Positions 9,189 to 17,290 of a DNA stretch of 64,000 nt are shown piece by piece. Where the stretch lies: positions 1-64,000 of the forward strand of contig DASPLX010000034.1 in NCBI GenBank assembly GCA_035627375.1. Direction: 5' to 3'. The notes under the pieces were generated by a model. That model did no database searches, was not told where the DNA came from, and was given only the letters and a program-made list of their open reading frames with translations. A program made the position numbers and the translations under genes. The stretch's first letter is position 1. Each line of letters opens with the position of its first letter. The DNA is from DASPLX01 sp035627375 (GTDB taxonomy: Bacteria; Pseudomonadota; Gammaproteobacteria; Burkholderiales; Burkholderiaceae_D).

Positions 9189-9722
9189 CTAACTTGCGAA
9201 ATACTCTCGTCCGTCGACTTCGCATGCTTCTGCCTGCGGCTTCAGATAAACGACGACTTTGCATTCCGGTGCGCCTTCGGCGATGGTTTTCTCGAGGGAG
9301 ACCTTGGCATAGCCTGTATTTTCTGCGGCGATCACGCCGAAGACATTGGACGTCATCATGCACATGGCGGGACGATCAATGACTTTCTCAGCAAAAGGAC
9401 ATGCGCGATTGCCAAGGATAATTTTTTCGTCTGTCTGCTCCACAATAAAGAAGTCTCCTTGAATGCGCCTTTTAAGATCGACTAGAACTTCCGCGACTTG
9501 TTCTTTTGTAAGTTTGTCGACGCTCAAGGATTTACGATAACTTAAGTTGATTTGCTCACCGATATGTTGCCCTACGACACTGATGAATCCTGATGCCCCT
9601 TCCAAACCAATGACATCTTGAAGTGTTCCGGACAACTCGCGGATAAGCATTCGAAGAAAAACATCCCGTTCAAGATCAATCGGCAATTCTCTAATCGGGA
9701 TGACGGAAGATTTTTTGATCAT
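9189..9722 (-). CDS. MetOD1 (methanogen output domain 1)-like protein
   Basis: A 177-residue cytoplasmic protein. The C-terminal half looks like the MetOD1/V4R-like output fold: an RACPF cysteine, a second cysteine in AMCMM, and then SLEKTIAEGAPECKV ending in a beta strand. Such domains are thought to bind small ligands or metal and are found fused to, or beside, two-component proteins (family knowledge; recalled without a search). The ATG at 9722 has AGGAG six bases upstream. It is co-transcribed with the hybrid kinase directly downstream and may be its sensor or partner. It shares the lower GC of that kinase. Confidence 0.6.
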   Translation of the reverse strand: MIKKSSVIPIRELPIDLERDVFLRMLIRELSGTLQDVIGLEGASGFISVVGQHIGEQINLSYRKSLSVDKLTKEQVAEVLVDLKRRIQGDFFIVEQTDEKIILGNRACPFAEKVIDRPAMCMMTSNVFGVIAAENTGYAKVSLEKTIAEGAPECKVVVYLKPQAEACEVDGREYFAS

Positions 9723-10606
9723 GGATGCTCCTGCAAGCAATGGCGCCGCGCTAAGCTAAGCAAATAACCGTGGACGGAAGACTCCATTAGGCACTCAAAT
9801 TCCGCATCCGTTTCTGAACAATGGAAGATTTGTATGAGGATGTGCAAAGAGATCGCGATCTATCGAGTATCTGCCGCTCTTAAAACTTGCCTCACCAAGC
9901 CCTGTTCGGGAACAGGCTCTTGAACGAAACGCGAGTAAGCCATATGACGCGAACGGTTCACTGCCGCCTTGCCGCCGTCGCCGCCATGTTCCGCAGGGCA
10001 GGGCGCCTTCATGTTCTGGCTGCCGAACGCTCCAGCCCTCGAACGCTCGGCTTGCCCGCATCGTTCGCGGTTCATCACCAGGGCGAAATCGTGAATCAAT
10101 CGGAACAGCAAGAGCCTCACGATGCGTCGGAACCATCAGTACATGGTCTGCCGGCGCGGGAAGCCCGACGGCAACACGGCCGTATGCATCCCAAGCGGAG
10201 CAGGCGGCGGATCGCGTTGTTGATTCCGCGAAAGTTCACGGCTCACTCCTGGCCGATTTTCGCCGCTTCCGGGATCAATGGCGCAGCCAACGTCCATCCC
10301 TGATCCGTCGACGCGCCCGGTTGCCGCTCCAATCGTTTGCCGCGCGCCGCCATGCGCGCCCGCTATTCGGCCATCCGCATGGCAATCTCCTGCGCCTTTT
10401 CCGCTTTGGATTGCCACAACGTTCCTGCGTTCTCGGATTTTCTCACTATGGTTTCCGCCTTGCGCTCGAAGGATTGCCGCGTTGCCCATCCGCGCGCTGG
10501 CAACACTGTCGCCATGGCGCGCGCCTTGCAGTCACCTTCGATCGCCGCAGCATGAGCCGCCGATCGGGACGTGTCGGACCACGAGGACGGGCGCGCCGAG
10601 TCCGCG
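9723..10606. other. 884-bp stretch without a supported gene
   Basis: Short reading frames occur on both strands here, but none has a convincing start, ribosome site or recognisable protein. It should contain the promoter of the MetOD1-kinase pair near 9730-9800. A 7-bp inverted repeat CCTGTTC-GG-GAACAGG lies at 9901-9916. Composition changes from lower GC on the left to high GC on the right, consistent with a junction or a decayed gene. Confidence 0.5.
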
Positions 10607-11551
10607 CTACAGATCGCAATCGGATGGCAAGCCGCTCGGCGGTACCGAATCGACGCGCCGCATACCCGCCTTGCGCAGCAGATCCACTTCGGCGTCGATT
10701 TGTTGCGGAGACAGCTGGCGGTTCCGGGCATGGAAGACCCAGTCGATATCCTGTCGATAGAGGCGGGCCGCGTTCGCGCCCGGCAGCAGTCCGCCCGGGG
10801 AAAACCACAGGTTGAAGCTGATCGCCATCGGCACGACCGGATAATTGCGTCCGCCGTGCTGCGCGACCTGGATGCCGTCGATGAAAAAGCGGGTCTTGCC
10901 GTGCATCGCCTGCATCACCAGGGTGTGCCAGCCGTCGAGCGAACGGAATTCCTGATGCGCCTGGTTGAACGCCTTCCATGGATTGAGCTGCACCGTCTGC
11001 CAGGTGACGCCATAGATGCGGGTTTGGGGATCGCCCCAGCCGCCGTTCGGCAGGTATTCCCAATCCATTTCGCTGTATTCGGGATCGAAGTCGTGCCGGA
11101 GCGGACTGGCGGTATAGAAGGTCTGCACGACCACGTCGCCGTCCGGCCCGGAGGCAGGCGCATCGGCGAAGCGGACGCGCGCGGCGTAGGTGCCTTCCAG
11201 GTATTTGCGCTGGTGGCAGATCTGCGCGTGGGAGGTGCCGGCGGCAGTGCCGTCGGTGCGCGCCGCGAGGCGCAACAGGCGGTTGCGCGGTTCCGCCGGA
11301 TCGGCGAGCGGGGCGACCGTTCCGGGGCCCCAGCGCGCGCCTTCGAGACCGGGATGGCCGGGCTTGTCGCGGACGATCCAGCCGCCGCCGGCGAGCGCCG
11401 CCGTGTCGGCATAGTCGAAATCGTCGAATAGCAGGCCGTCGTATTCCGCGGTCGGTGCCGCGGACCGCGTACTGCCCTGCGTGGCGCAGGCAGACATCAG
11501 GATCGACAGCGCGAGGGCAGATACGAATGCCGGTTTTTCCATGCATGCCAT
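10607..11551 (-). CDS. GH16-family glycoside hydrolase lipoprotein
   Basis: A 314-residue predicted lipoprotein. The ATG at 11551 has GGAG at five bases and starts a signal peptide ending in a lipobox (LMSAC, Cys22). The body is a GH16 jelly-roll with the catalytic E-M-D-W-E (residues 161-165, fitting E-x-D-x-E), and further strands carry IYGVTWQTV and FFIDGIQVAQHGG. GH16 enzymes cleave beta-1,3/1,4-glucans, agars, carrageenans or related polymers by a retaining mechanism; the substrate cannot be told here. It is divergent from an AmpG-like permease, and their shared promoter region carries the nag operator, so it is probably induced with GlcNAc use (inference). Confidence 0.78.
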   Translation of the reverse strand: MACMEKPAFVSALALSILMSACATQGSTRSAAPTAEYDGLLFDDFDYADTAALAGGGWIVRDKPGHPGLEGARWGPGTVAPLADPAEPRNRLLRLAARTDGTAAGTSHAQICHQRKYLEGTYAARVRFADAPASGPDGDVVVQTFYTASPLRHDFDPEYSEMDWEYLPNGGWGDPQTRIYGVTWQTVQLNPWKAFNQAHQEFRSLDGWHTLVMQAMHGKTRFFIDGIQVAQHGGRNYPVVPMAISFNLWFSPGGLLPGANAARLYRQDIDWVFHARNRQLSPQQIDAEVDLLRKAGMRRVDSVPPSGLPSDCDL

Positions 11552-11609
11552 GAGCGCTCCAGCGACAAGTTGTGTTGGCGTGAAATTGGTGGCATTATGG
11601 CATAGCATT

Positions 11610-11627
11610 GGTATTCAAGTGGTATTA
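11610..11627. promoter_or_regulatory. second copy of the nag operator
   Basis: GGTATTCAAGTGGTATTA is the exact reverse complement of bases 2132-2149 upstream of the nag operon: 18 of 18 identical, with both flanking bases different. It lies in the 123-bp gap between the start codons of the divergent GH16 and permease genes, where one bound regulator could control both. Confidence 0.7.
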
Positions 11628-11674
11628 ACACGATTCCGATAGATATCCCGATAGAGACTGGAAAGGCGATCCTC

Positions 11675-12997
11675 ATGAGCGGACCGACAGATGCGATGAC
11701 GGCGGCAGCCGGACACGATGTGGAACTCGACAAGCCGGCGCGCCGTTCACCCATGGGCTGGGTGCCGACGCTGTATTTCGCGGAGGGCTTGCCTTACTTC
11801 CTGGTCGCGACCGCCGCCGGGCTGATGTACAAGAGCATGGGCGTCTCGAACGAGCAGATCGCGCGCTGGACCGGCTTGCTCGGCTTCGTATGGGTGTTCA
11901 AGCCGCTCTGGAGCCCCTTCCTGGAAGCCGCGTCGAGCAAGAAATCGCTGGTGCTGATGTTCCAGGTGCTGGGCGGCATCAGCCTGGGCCTGATCGCGCT
12001 GGCCCTGCAATTGCCGACCTATTTCGCCGTGACGATCGCCCTGCTCGGCCTGGTGGCGATCTCCTCCGCGACGCACGACATTGCCGCCGACGGTCTGTAC
12101 ATCGCCAGCCTCTCGGCGCGCCAGCAAGCGATGTACGCGGGCTGGCAGGGCGGCTTCTACAACATCGCGCGCCTGTTCGCGACCGGCGGCGTGGTCAGCC
12201 TGGCCGGCCAGTTCGAGAAGGGCATGGCGGTCGCCGATGCCTGGAGCCTCGTGTTCGGGATGCTCGGCGTCGTGATGGCGCTGCTCGCGCTCTATCACTG
12301 GTGGGCCTTGCCGGACACGGAGCATGCGCGCCCGAAAGATGTGTCGATGCGCGGGATCGCACGCACGCTCCAGGATGTGATCGTCGAATTCTTCAGGAAG
12401 CCCGGCATCTGGATGGCGATCGCCTTCATCATCCTGTTCCGGGCCGGCGAAGGACAGGTGACGACGATCGGACCGCTGTTCCTGCGCGCCGCGCGCGAGG
12501 AGGGCGGGCTTGGACTGTCGACCACGGAAGTCGGCATCGTCTACGGCACCGTGGCGCCGCTCGCTTTCATCGGCGGCAGCATCCTCGGCGGCTACTTCAC
12601 CTCCTGGCTCGGCCTGAAGCGCGCGATGTTTTACCTGATTCTCGCGATGAACCTGCCGAACATCGCCTTCTTCATCCTGAGCGCGGCGACGCCGGACGAT
12701 TTCGCGGTCATCGCCGCGCTGCTGTCCATCGAAATGTTCGGCTACGGCTTCGGCTTCGTCGGGCTCATCCTGTTCTTGATGCAGGTGGTCGCGGTCGGCA
12801 AATACCAGACCGCGCACTATGCGCTCGGCACCGGCGTCATGCAGCTCGGCTACGTGCTGTTCAAAATGATCAGCGGCGACATCCAGGCCGCTCTCGGATA
12901 CCGGCAATTCTTTCTGTGGGTGTTGTTGTCGGCGATCCCTGTGCTGATCTTGTCGCGCATCGTGCGGATTCCGGACGATGCGCAAGGCAAGTCTTAG
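11675..12997 (+). CDS. AmpG-like MFS permease
   Basis: A 440-residue, 12-14-helix major-facilitator protein. The N-terminal PTLYFAEGLPYFLV and the MGVSNEQIARWTGLLG region are typical of AmpG/acetyl-CoA-transporter-type permeases, which import GlcNAc-anhydroMurNAc muropeptides or related amino-sugar compounds through the inner membrane. Helical segments are evident throughout (for example LVLMFQVLGGISLGLIALAL and FAVIAALLSIEMFGYGFGFVGL). The nag operator in its promoter region and the NagZ-type enzyme of the nag operon suggest it brings in GlcNAc-containing oligosaccharides or muropeptides (inference). The start at 11675 is preceded by a weak AAAGG. Confidence 0.8.
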   Translation: MSGPTDAMTAAAGHDVELDKPARRSPMGWVPTLYFAEGLPYFLVATAAGLMYKSMGVSNEQIARWTGLLGFVWVFKPLWSPFLEAASSKKSLVLMFQVLGGISLGLIALALQLPTYFAVTIALLGLVAISSATHDIAADGLYIASLSARQQAMYAGWQGGFYNIARLFATGGVVSLAGQFEKGMAVADAWSLVFGMLGVVMALLALYHWWALPDTEHARPKDVSMRGIARTLQDVIVEFFRKPGIWMAIAFIILFRAGEGQVTTIGPLFLRAAREEGGLGLSTTEVGIVYGTVAPLAFIGGSILGGYFTSWLGLKRAMFYLILAMNLPNIAFFILSAATPDDFAVIAALLSIEMFGYGFGFVGLILFLMQVVAVGKYQTAHYALGTGVMQLGYVLFKMISGDIQAALGYRQFFLWVLLSAIPVLILSRIVRIPDDAQGKS

Positions 12998-13571
12998 CGC
13001 GAGCGGCGCTGTCGTGAATGACATGCCAATGCGTGTCGGGCCACGAGCCGGCCACAAACTTGCCAGGACGCTAAGACGACCGCCCAAAGCATGCCAATAT
13101 GGCCAGTCTTTTTATCGAAATGGTCAACTATTGCTTGCCACTCGGAAATCTTGCTCAATATAATTGCCGTTCCGCTTCTTTCCTGTCACAGGTTTGAGGA
13201 TCGACGCTTGCGATCATGCAAATTTCCCGCATCAATCGCTACGGCAAGGGGTACGTGAAAATGTCCCGCCGCGCGAAGACGGCAATGAAATGCGGTCCGC
13301 AATCCTGTGAAAGTATTGCTCATGCGATTCCGACGCGGCCGTTCCCACGGCCGCCCGGCTGTTCGTACGCTTCACATAAGAAAACAACGCAATGCCGCCA
13401 ACGACGCGGCGCTGCAACCGGATTGCCGCATCGGCATGTGCCTGCTCGCCAAGTGCATGCCGCCGCGGCAAAAGACGGGCTGGCCGCGGCCTTACTCGGG
13501 TGGCGGCAAGCCAGGAGGGATGGCCGTCTGGCAGGCGGCCGGGTTGGAGACATGTACTGGGAAGAAGAAGC
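12998..13571 (+). other. 574-bp intergenic stretch before the chemoreceptor gene
   Basis: No convincing gene. An AT-richer patch around 13095-13200 may hold a promoter for the chemoreceptor, which would then have a leader of several hundred bases. I looked for c-di-GMP riboswitch landmarks and did not find them. The small plus-strand frame at 13216-13575 has no recognisable features. Confidence 0.4.
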
Positions 13572-15314
13572 ATGAAGCTTTCAAACAAAACGGTAGGCAC
13601 TCGCCTTACCTTGGGTTTTTCATTGGTGCTGGTCCTGCTGATCGCCATGGCCGTGCTTGGCATCACCCGCATGGCGCAGATCCAGGAGCGCCTCGAAAAG
13701 GTGGTCAACGTCAAGAATGTGGAGACGCGCCTGGTGATCGACATGCGCGCGATCGTGAAGGACCGCACCGTATCCTTGCGCAACCTGTCGCTGCTCACCG
13801 ATGCCGACGACATGAAGCCGGAAATCGACCGCATCAAGGAGCAGACGGCGAAATACGCGGAGTTCGAGCAAAAGATTTCCACGATGTTCGACGGCGAGCC
13901 GACCACGACGGCGGAAGAGAAAACCATCCTCGCCACGATCAAGGAACAGAATGCCGCGGCGGTCCCCCTGATCGAGAAAGCCATCGGCCTGTGGCTCGAG
14001 AACAAGCCGGAAGACGCCACCAAGATCCTGATCAAGGAAATCCGTCCGGTGCAGAAGAAGTGGATGGAGGCGCTCGATGAGCTGGTCGCCCTCGAGGACA
14101 AGTTGAACGAGCGCGCCGCGGTCGAGGCGCGCCAGGCTTTCGGCAGCGCGCGCACTTTCATGATTTCACTCGGACTGCTGGCGGTGATCGCCGGCACCGT
14201 CGCCGGCTTCGCGATCGCGCGCAGCATCCTGCGCCAGCTCGGCGGCGAACCGGTTTATGCGGCCAAGATCGCGGGACAGATTGCCGCCGGCGACCTGTCG
14301 GGCGACATCGAGACCAAGTCGACCGATCCGTCCAGCCTGCTGGTCGAGATGAAGGTCATGCGCGACAGCCTGGTCAACATCGTCAGCCAGGTGCGCGCCG
14401 GCACCGATACGATCGCCACCGCGTCGAGCGAGATCGCGGCCGGCAACCTCGATCTGTCGTCGCGCACGGCGATGCAGGCGGGGGCGCTGGAGAAGACCGC
14501 GTCGTCGATGGAAGAGCTGACGGCGACCGTGAAGCAGAACGCCGACAACGCGCGCCAGGCGAACCAGTTGGCGGCCTCGGCCTCGGAAGTCGCGCGCAAG
14601 GGCGGCGCGGTGGTCGGCGAAGTGGTGCACACCATGGGCTCGATCAACGAATCGGCGAAGAAGATCGTCGACATCATCGCCGTGATCGACGGCATCGCCT
14701 TCCAGACCAATATCCTGGCGTTGAATGCCGCCGTCGAGGCGGCGCGCGCCGGCGAGCAGGGGCGAGGTTTCGCGGTCGTGGCCGCCGAAGTGCGCAGCCT
14801 GGCCCAGCGTTCCGCCAACGCGGCCAAGGAAATCAAGGCGTTGATCAGCGACTCGGTGGAGAAGGTCGATAGCGGCACCAAGCTGGTCGATCAAGCCGGC
14901 GCCACGATGGACGAGGTCGTGGAAAGCGTCAAGCGCGTCACCGACATCATTAGCGAAATCACCGCGGCGAGCCAGGAGCAGAGCGCCGGCATCGAGCAGG
15001 TCAATGAAGCCATTCTCGACATGGAAAGCGTCACGCAGCAGAATGCCGCGCTGGTCGAGCAGGCCGCATCGGCGGCGCAGAGCCTCCAGACCCAGGCTTC
15101 GGAGCTCGCCAACGTCGTCACGCTGTTCAAGCTGTCGGCGGAGCAGCAATCCGCCTTCCAGGCGCAGGCTGCCGCGACGATGCAGCACGCCGAGCTGAGG
15201 CCGGTGCCCGCGCCTGCGCCGCGTGCCGCCGCAAAAGCAACACCGTTGCCGTCCGCGCGTCCGAAGAAGCTTGCGCTCGGCGGATCGCGCATCGATGATT
15301 GGGAAGAGTTTTGA
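13572..15314 (+). CDS. methyl-accepting chemotaxis protein (four-helix-bundle sensor)
   Basis: A 580-residue inner-membrane chemoreceptor. TM1 is at about residues 12-31; a periplasmic four-helix-bundle-type domain of about 165 residues follows (with VNVKNVETRLVIDMRAIVKD). TM2 is near 197-220, then HAMP, then the long cytoplasmic signalling coiled coil with the conserved hairpin (IDGIAFQTNILALNAAVEAA). The C terminus ends in DWEEF, which matches the x-W-x-x-F tether used by CheR/CheB (family knowledge). The ATG at 13572 begins the first helix; the open frame continues upstream only by chance. The ligand cannot be predicted. No che operon is adjacent, although a cheR is present at 32610-33446. 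Confidence 0.93.
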   Translation: MKLSNKTVGTRLTLGFSLVLVLLIAMAVLGITRMAQIQERLEKVVNVKNVETRLVIDMRAIVKDRTVSLRNLSLLTDADDMKPEIDRIKEQTAKYAEFEQKISTMFDGEPTTTAEEKTILATIKEQNAAAVPLIEKAIGLWLENKPEDATKILIKEIRPVQKKWMEALDELVALEDKLNERAAVEARQAFGSARTFMISLGLLAVIAGTVAGFAIARSILRQLGGEPVYAAKIAGQIAAGDLSGDIETKSTDPSSLLVEMKVMRDSLVNIVSQVRAGTDTIATASSEIAAGNLDLSSRTAMQAGALEKTASSMEELTATVKQNADNARQANQLAASASEVARKGGAVVGEVVHTMGSINESAKKIVDIIAVIDGIAFQTNILALNAAVEAARAGEQGRGFAVVAAEVRSLAQRSANAAKEIKALISDSVEKVDSGTKLVDQAGATMDEVVESVKRVTDIISEITAASQEQSAGIEQVNEAILDMESVTQQNAALVEQAASAAQSLQTQASELANVVTLFKLSAEQQSAFQAQAAATMQHAELRPVPAPAPRAAAKATPLPSARPKKLALGGSRIDDWEEF

Positions 15315-15378
15315 GCGCGGCGCATGGCGCCGTACGAGAAACGCTCCGGGTCGTTCTTACTTTGAAAAAAGCATTTTT

Positions 15379-15714
15379 ATGAAAACTCGCAATCTCCGCA
15401 TTTCCGCCGCGTCCGCCGCCTTACTGCTGATGACCGCGGCTCCCGCCATCGCCGCCGACGCGACGGTGGACTTCAGCACGTGTTCCAAGCCCGAGTATCC
15501 GCGCGCGTCGCTGGTCAACGAAGAGCAGGGCACGGTGACGCTGGCCTTCCTCGTCGCGCCCGACGGCGCGGTCGCGGAATCGAAGATCGAAAAGTCGAGC
15601 GGTTTCAAGAATCTCGACAAGGCGGCGCAAAAGGCGCTGAGCGCCTGCAAGTTCAAGACCAAGTCCAAGGAGGCGACCTGGACCAAGATGGATTACGTCT
15701 GGAAGCTTGAGTGA
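15379..15714 (+). CDS. secreted TonB C-terminal-domain protein
   Basis: A 111-residue exported protein: a signal peptide (MKTRNLRISAASAALLL..., cleavage after A-I-A-A) followed almost directly by one TonB_C-like domain (PEYPRASLVNEEQGTVTLAF, then FKNLDKAAQKAL). It lacks the membrane anchor and proline-rich spacer of a true TonB, so it cannot span the periplasm. It may be a stand-alone periplasmic binding module (inference). It lies 64 bases after the chemoreceptor and is followed by a strong terminator. Confidence 0.8.
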   Translation: MKTRNLRISAASAALLLMTAAPAIAADATVDFSTCSKPEYPRASLVNEEQGTVTLAFLVAPDGAVAESKIEKSSGFKNLDKAAQKALSACKFKTKSKEATWTKMDYVWKLE

Positions 15715-15760
15715 GCCCCGGGAGAGGGATGGTCTCGCGGCCGGCAGGGCTGCGAATCGG

Positions 15761-15796
15761 AAAAACAATCGGCCGCGAATGCGGCCGATTGTTTTT
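15761..15796. terminator. bidirectional terminator hairpin, copy 1
   Basis: Perfect 16-bp arms, AAAAACAATCGGCCGC (15761-15776) and its complement (15781-15796), with a GAAT loop. The A and T tracts allow termination on both strands. It ends the TonB-C gene. The 22-base core ATCGGCCGC-GAAT-GCGGCCGAT recurs exactly in the hairpin at 17242-17275. Confidence 0.9.
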
Positions 15797-15902
15797 GGTG
15801 CGCGGTGGACGCGGCGCGATGGATAACTCGTGCTGTCGCTCGCGTCAGCGTGGTTCACTTGCGGGTGTTCATTTTTTCGAGGTATCAAAATTCATTTGCC
15901 GC

Positions 15903-16988
15903 CTACGAGAGGCCATAATCATCATCATCGAGAGCCGTCGCTGATCGATCGCCGAAGAGGCGAAGAGCCAGGCTGTCCATATGTTTGAGCACCTCCCATG
16001 GTTCCGGTAATGTTTTCGCAAACTCCACAAGACCTTCGAAAGCCTCTGCTTGTCGATCGCGGGGAAGGAAGGAAATCTTATTGGCCACGGATTTGAGCAC
16101 ATTTCCTGGTTCCCGTAACGTTTTCGCCAACTCCAAGAGATCACGGAAAACCTCCATTTGGCGAGTGGGGCGGAGAAACGGAAATGTGTCGATTATTTCT
16201 TTGAGCAACGCCTCGCCTGGTTGCTTTGATGTTTTCACATCCTTCCAGAGTTCGTCGAAGGCCTCTATTCTTTGTTCGTTAGGAAGATGTTTAAGTCGGA
16301 GAGCCCGTACCATGAGCCTTGCCTCGGGTTGCAAGGAGGTTTGGACTGGCGAGAAAAGGTCATCGAATACCTTCTGTCGTTCATCCTCATCCGTGGAGAA
16401 ATAAAGGTCGATGCTTATTGTATCGAGCACCTTGTCCGGATGCTCCAAGGTTGTCGCAGCCTTCAAGAGATCACGGAGGGCTTCCATTTTTCGACTATCG
16501 GGGAGGGACCGACATTTTTCGGCCATTTTTGCGAGCACCTTTCCCCGGTCGCCCGGCGCCAGCAGGCTTTGCTCATTCTCCAAGAGGGCGGTGAATGCCT
16601 TGTAGCTCTCGTCGCCGTGCAGTTTGGCGAAATTTTCGGCCAATCTGTAGAGTGGGCGCTGGCGGCACGAGCTCGGAATATCTTGGCTGCCCTCTATGGT
16701 GGTGTGGACCCCTCTTAGGATTCCGAGAAAACTTTCCGGTTTGTCGTACTCGCCCAAGCTAGAAACCCGGCTTGCCAATCTGCTTAATATTGCGCTTTCC
16801 TTTCTGGCGCGAATGATCTGATTCTTGTCGGGATGCAGATGATCTTGGGTCTTCTTGTTCGCCTGCATAAGACTGGCAAGCTCTTCGGAATGGAGATAAT
16901 TCGATATCGTCGAAAGTAAATAACGGTTGCTGAGGGTTTCATGCCCGAGATGGGCGTGGGACTGAGTTCCTTGGTTCATGCTGATCAT
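15903..16988 (-). CDS. F-box-like protein with about 36-residue helical repeats; possible effector
   Basis: A 361-residue protein I do not recognise as a named family. Residues about 15-55 resemble an F-box (TLSNRYLLSTISNYL, HSEELASLMQANKKT). From about 126 to 345 run at least six helical repeats with the pattern R-x-x-E-A-F-x-x-L-L-x-x-A-K-T-L-x-x-P-x; the repeat Arg falls at 166, 204, 240, 276 and 312, a 36-38-residue period. F-box plus helical repeats is a eukaryote-like design seen in translocated effectors of plant- and host-associated bacteria (family knowledge). No signal peptide is present. The ATG at 16988 follows AAGGAA. GC is near one half (30 of 60 bases in 16021-16080), far below its neighbours. 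Transfer is likely; effector function is inference. Confidence 0.6.
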   Translation of the reverse strand: MISMNQGTQSHAHLGHETLSNRYLLSTISNYLHSEELASLMQANKKTQDHLHPDKNQIIRARKESAILSRLASRVSSLGEYDKPESFLGILRGVHTTIEGSQDIPSSCRQRPLYRLAENFAKLHGDESYKAFTALLENEQSLLAPGDRGKVLAKMAEKCRSLPDSRKMEALRDLLKAATTLEHPDKVLDTISIDLYFSTDEDERQKVFDDLFSPVQTSLQPEARLMVRALRLKHLPNEQRIEAFDELWKDVKTSKQPGEALLKEIIDTFPFLRPTRQMEVFRDLLELAKTLREPGNVLKSVANKISFLPRDRQAEAFEGLVEFAKTLPEPWEVLKHMDSLALRLFGDRSATALDDDDYGLS

Positions 16989-17241
16989 GTGAGTTCCTTT
17001 TGTTCGCTACTCGTTCTTGAGTCTGCAGCCAGCGACCGGAGATAGAGTTGTGTTTTGCTATTAAGGTTGATATTTCGCCGATAACCGTCGATCGGTGAGG
17101 CCGTTCATTTGTGGCTTTTGCTAAATCAACGTTCAACCCCTTAACACATTAATCTTGCTTGTATAAGCGCAATTCCGGCTGTGAGCCTGCTCGACCATGA
17201 GGCGAAGAGAGGGAGCGGATCAGGACGCGAGCGCATGCAGA

Positions 17242-17275
17242 AAAAAAATCGGCCGCGAATGCGGCCGATTTTTTT
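17242..17275. terminator. bidirectional terminator hairpin, copy 2
   Basis: Perfect 15-bp arms (17242-17256 and 17261-17275) with a GAAT loop and A/T tracts on both sides. It shares the 22-base core of the hairpin at 15761-15796. It lies 15 bases beyond the stop of the minus-strand gene at 17291-17596. Between it and the F-box gene start (16989-17241) I see only the promoter region of that gene. Confidence 0.9.
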
Positions 17276-17290
17276 GCGCCGACACGAGAT

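Noticed and set aside
9901..9916. LexA-type SOS box (CTGT...ACAG)
   Set aside because: The halves are separated by 6 bases rather than the 8 of the classical box, and no repair gene is adjacent.
10136..10489. 117-codon minus-strand frame upstream of the kinase pair
   Set aside because: No start signal, no domains, and competing frames of equal length; treated as non-coding or decayed.
13216..13575. 119-codon gene or c-di-GMP riboswitch ahead of the chemoreceptor
   Set aside because: The protein has no recognisable features and overlaps the chemoreceptor start; the riboswitch core sequences are absent.
16989..17160. PIP/hrp-II box or HrpL-type promoter before the F-box gene
   Set aside because: No TTCG-N16-TTCG in the right orientation and no GGAACC...CCAC pair was found upstream of the start.
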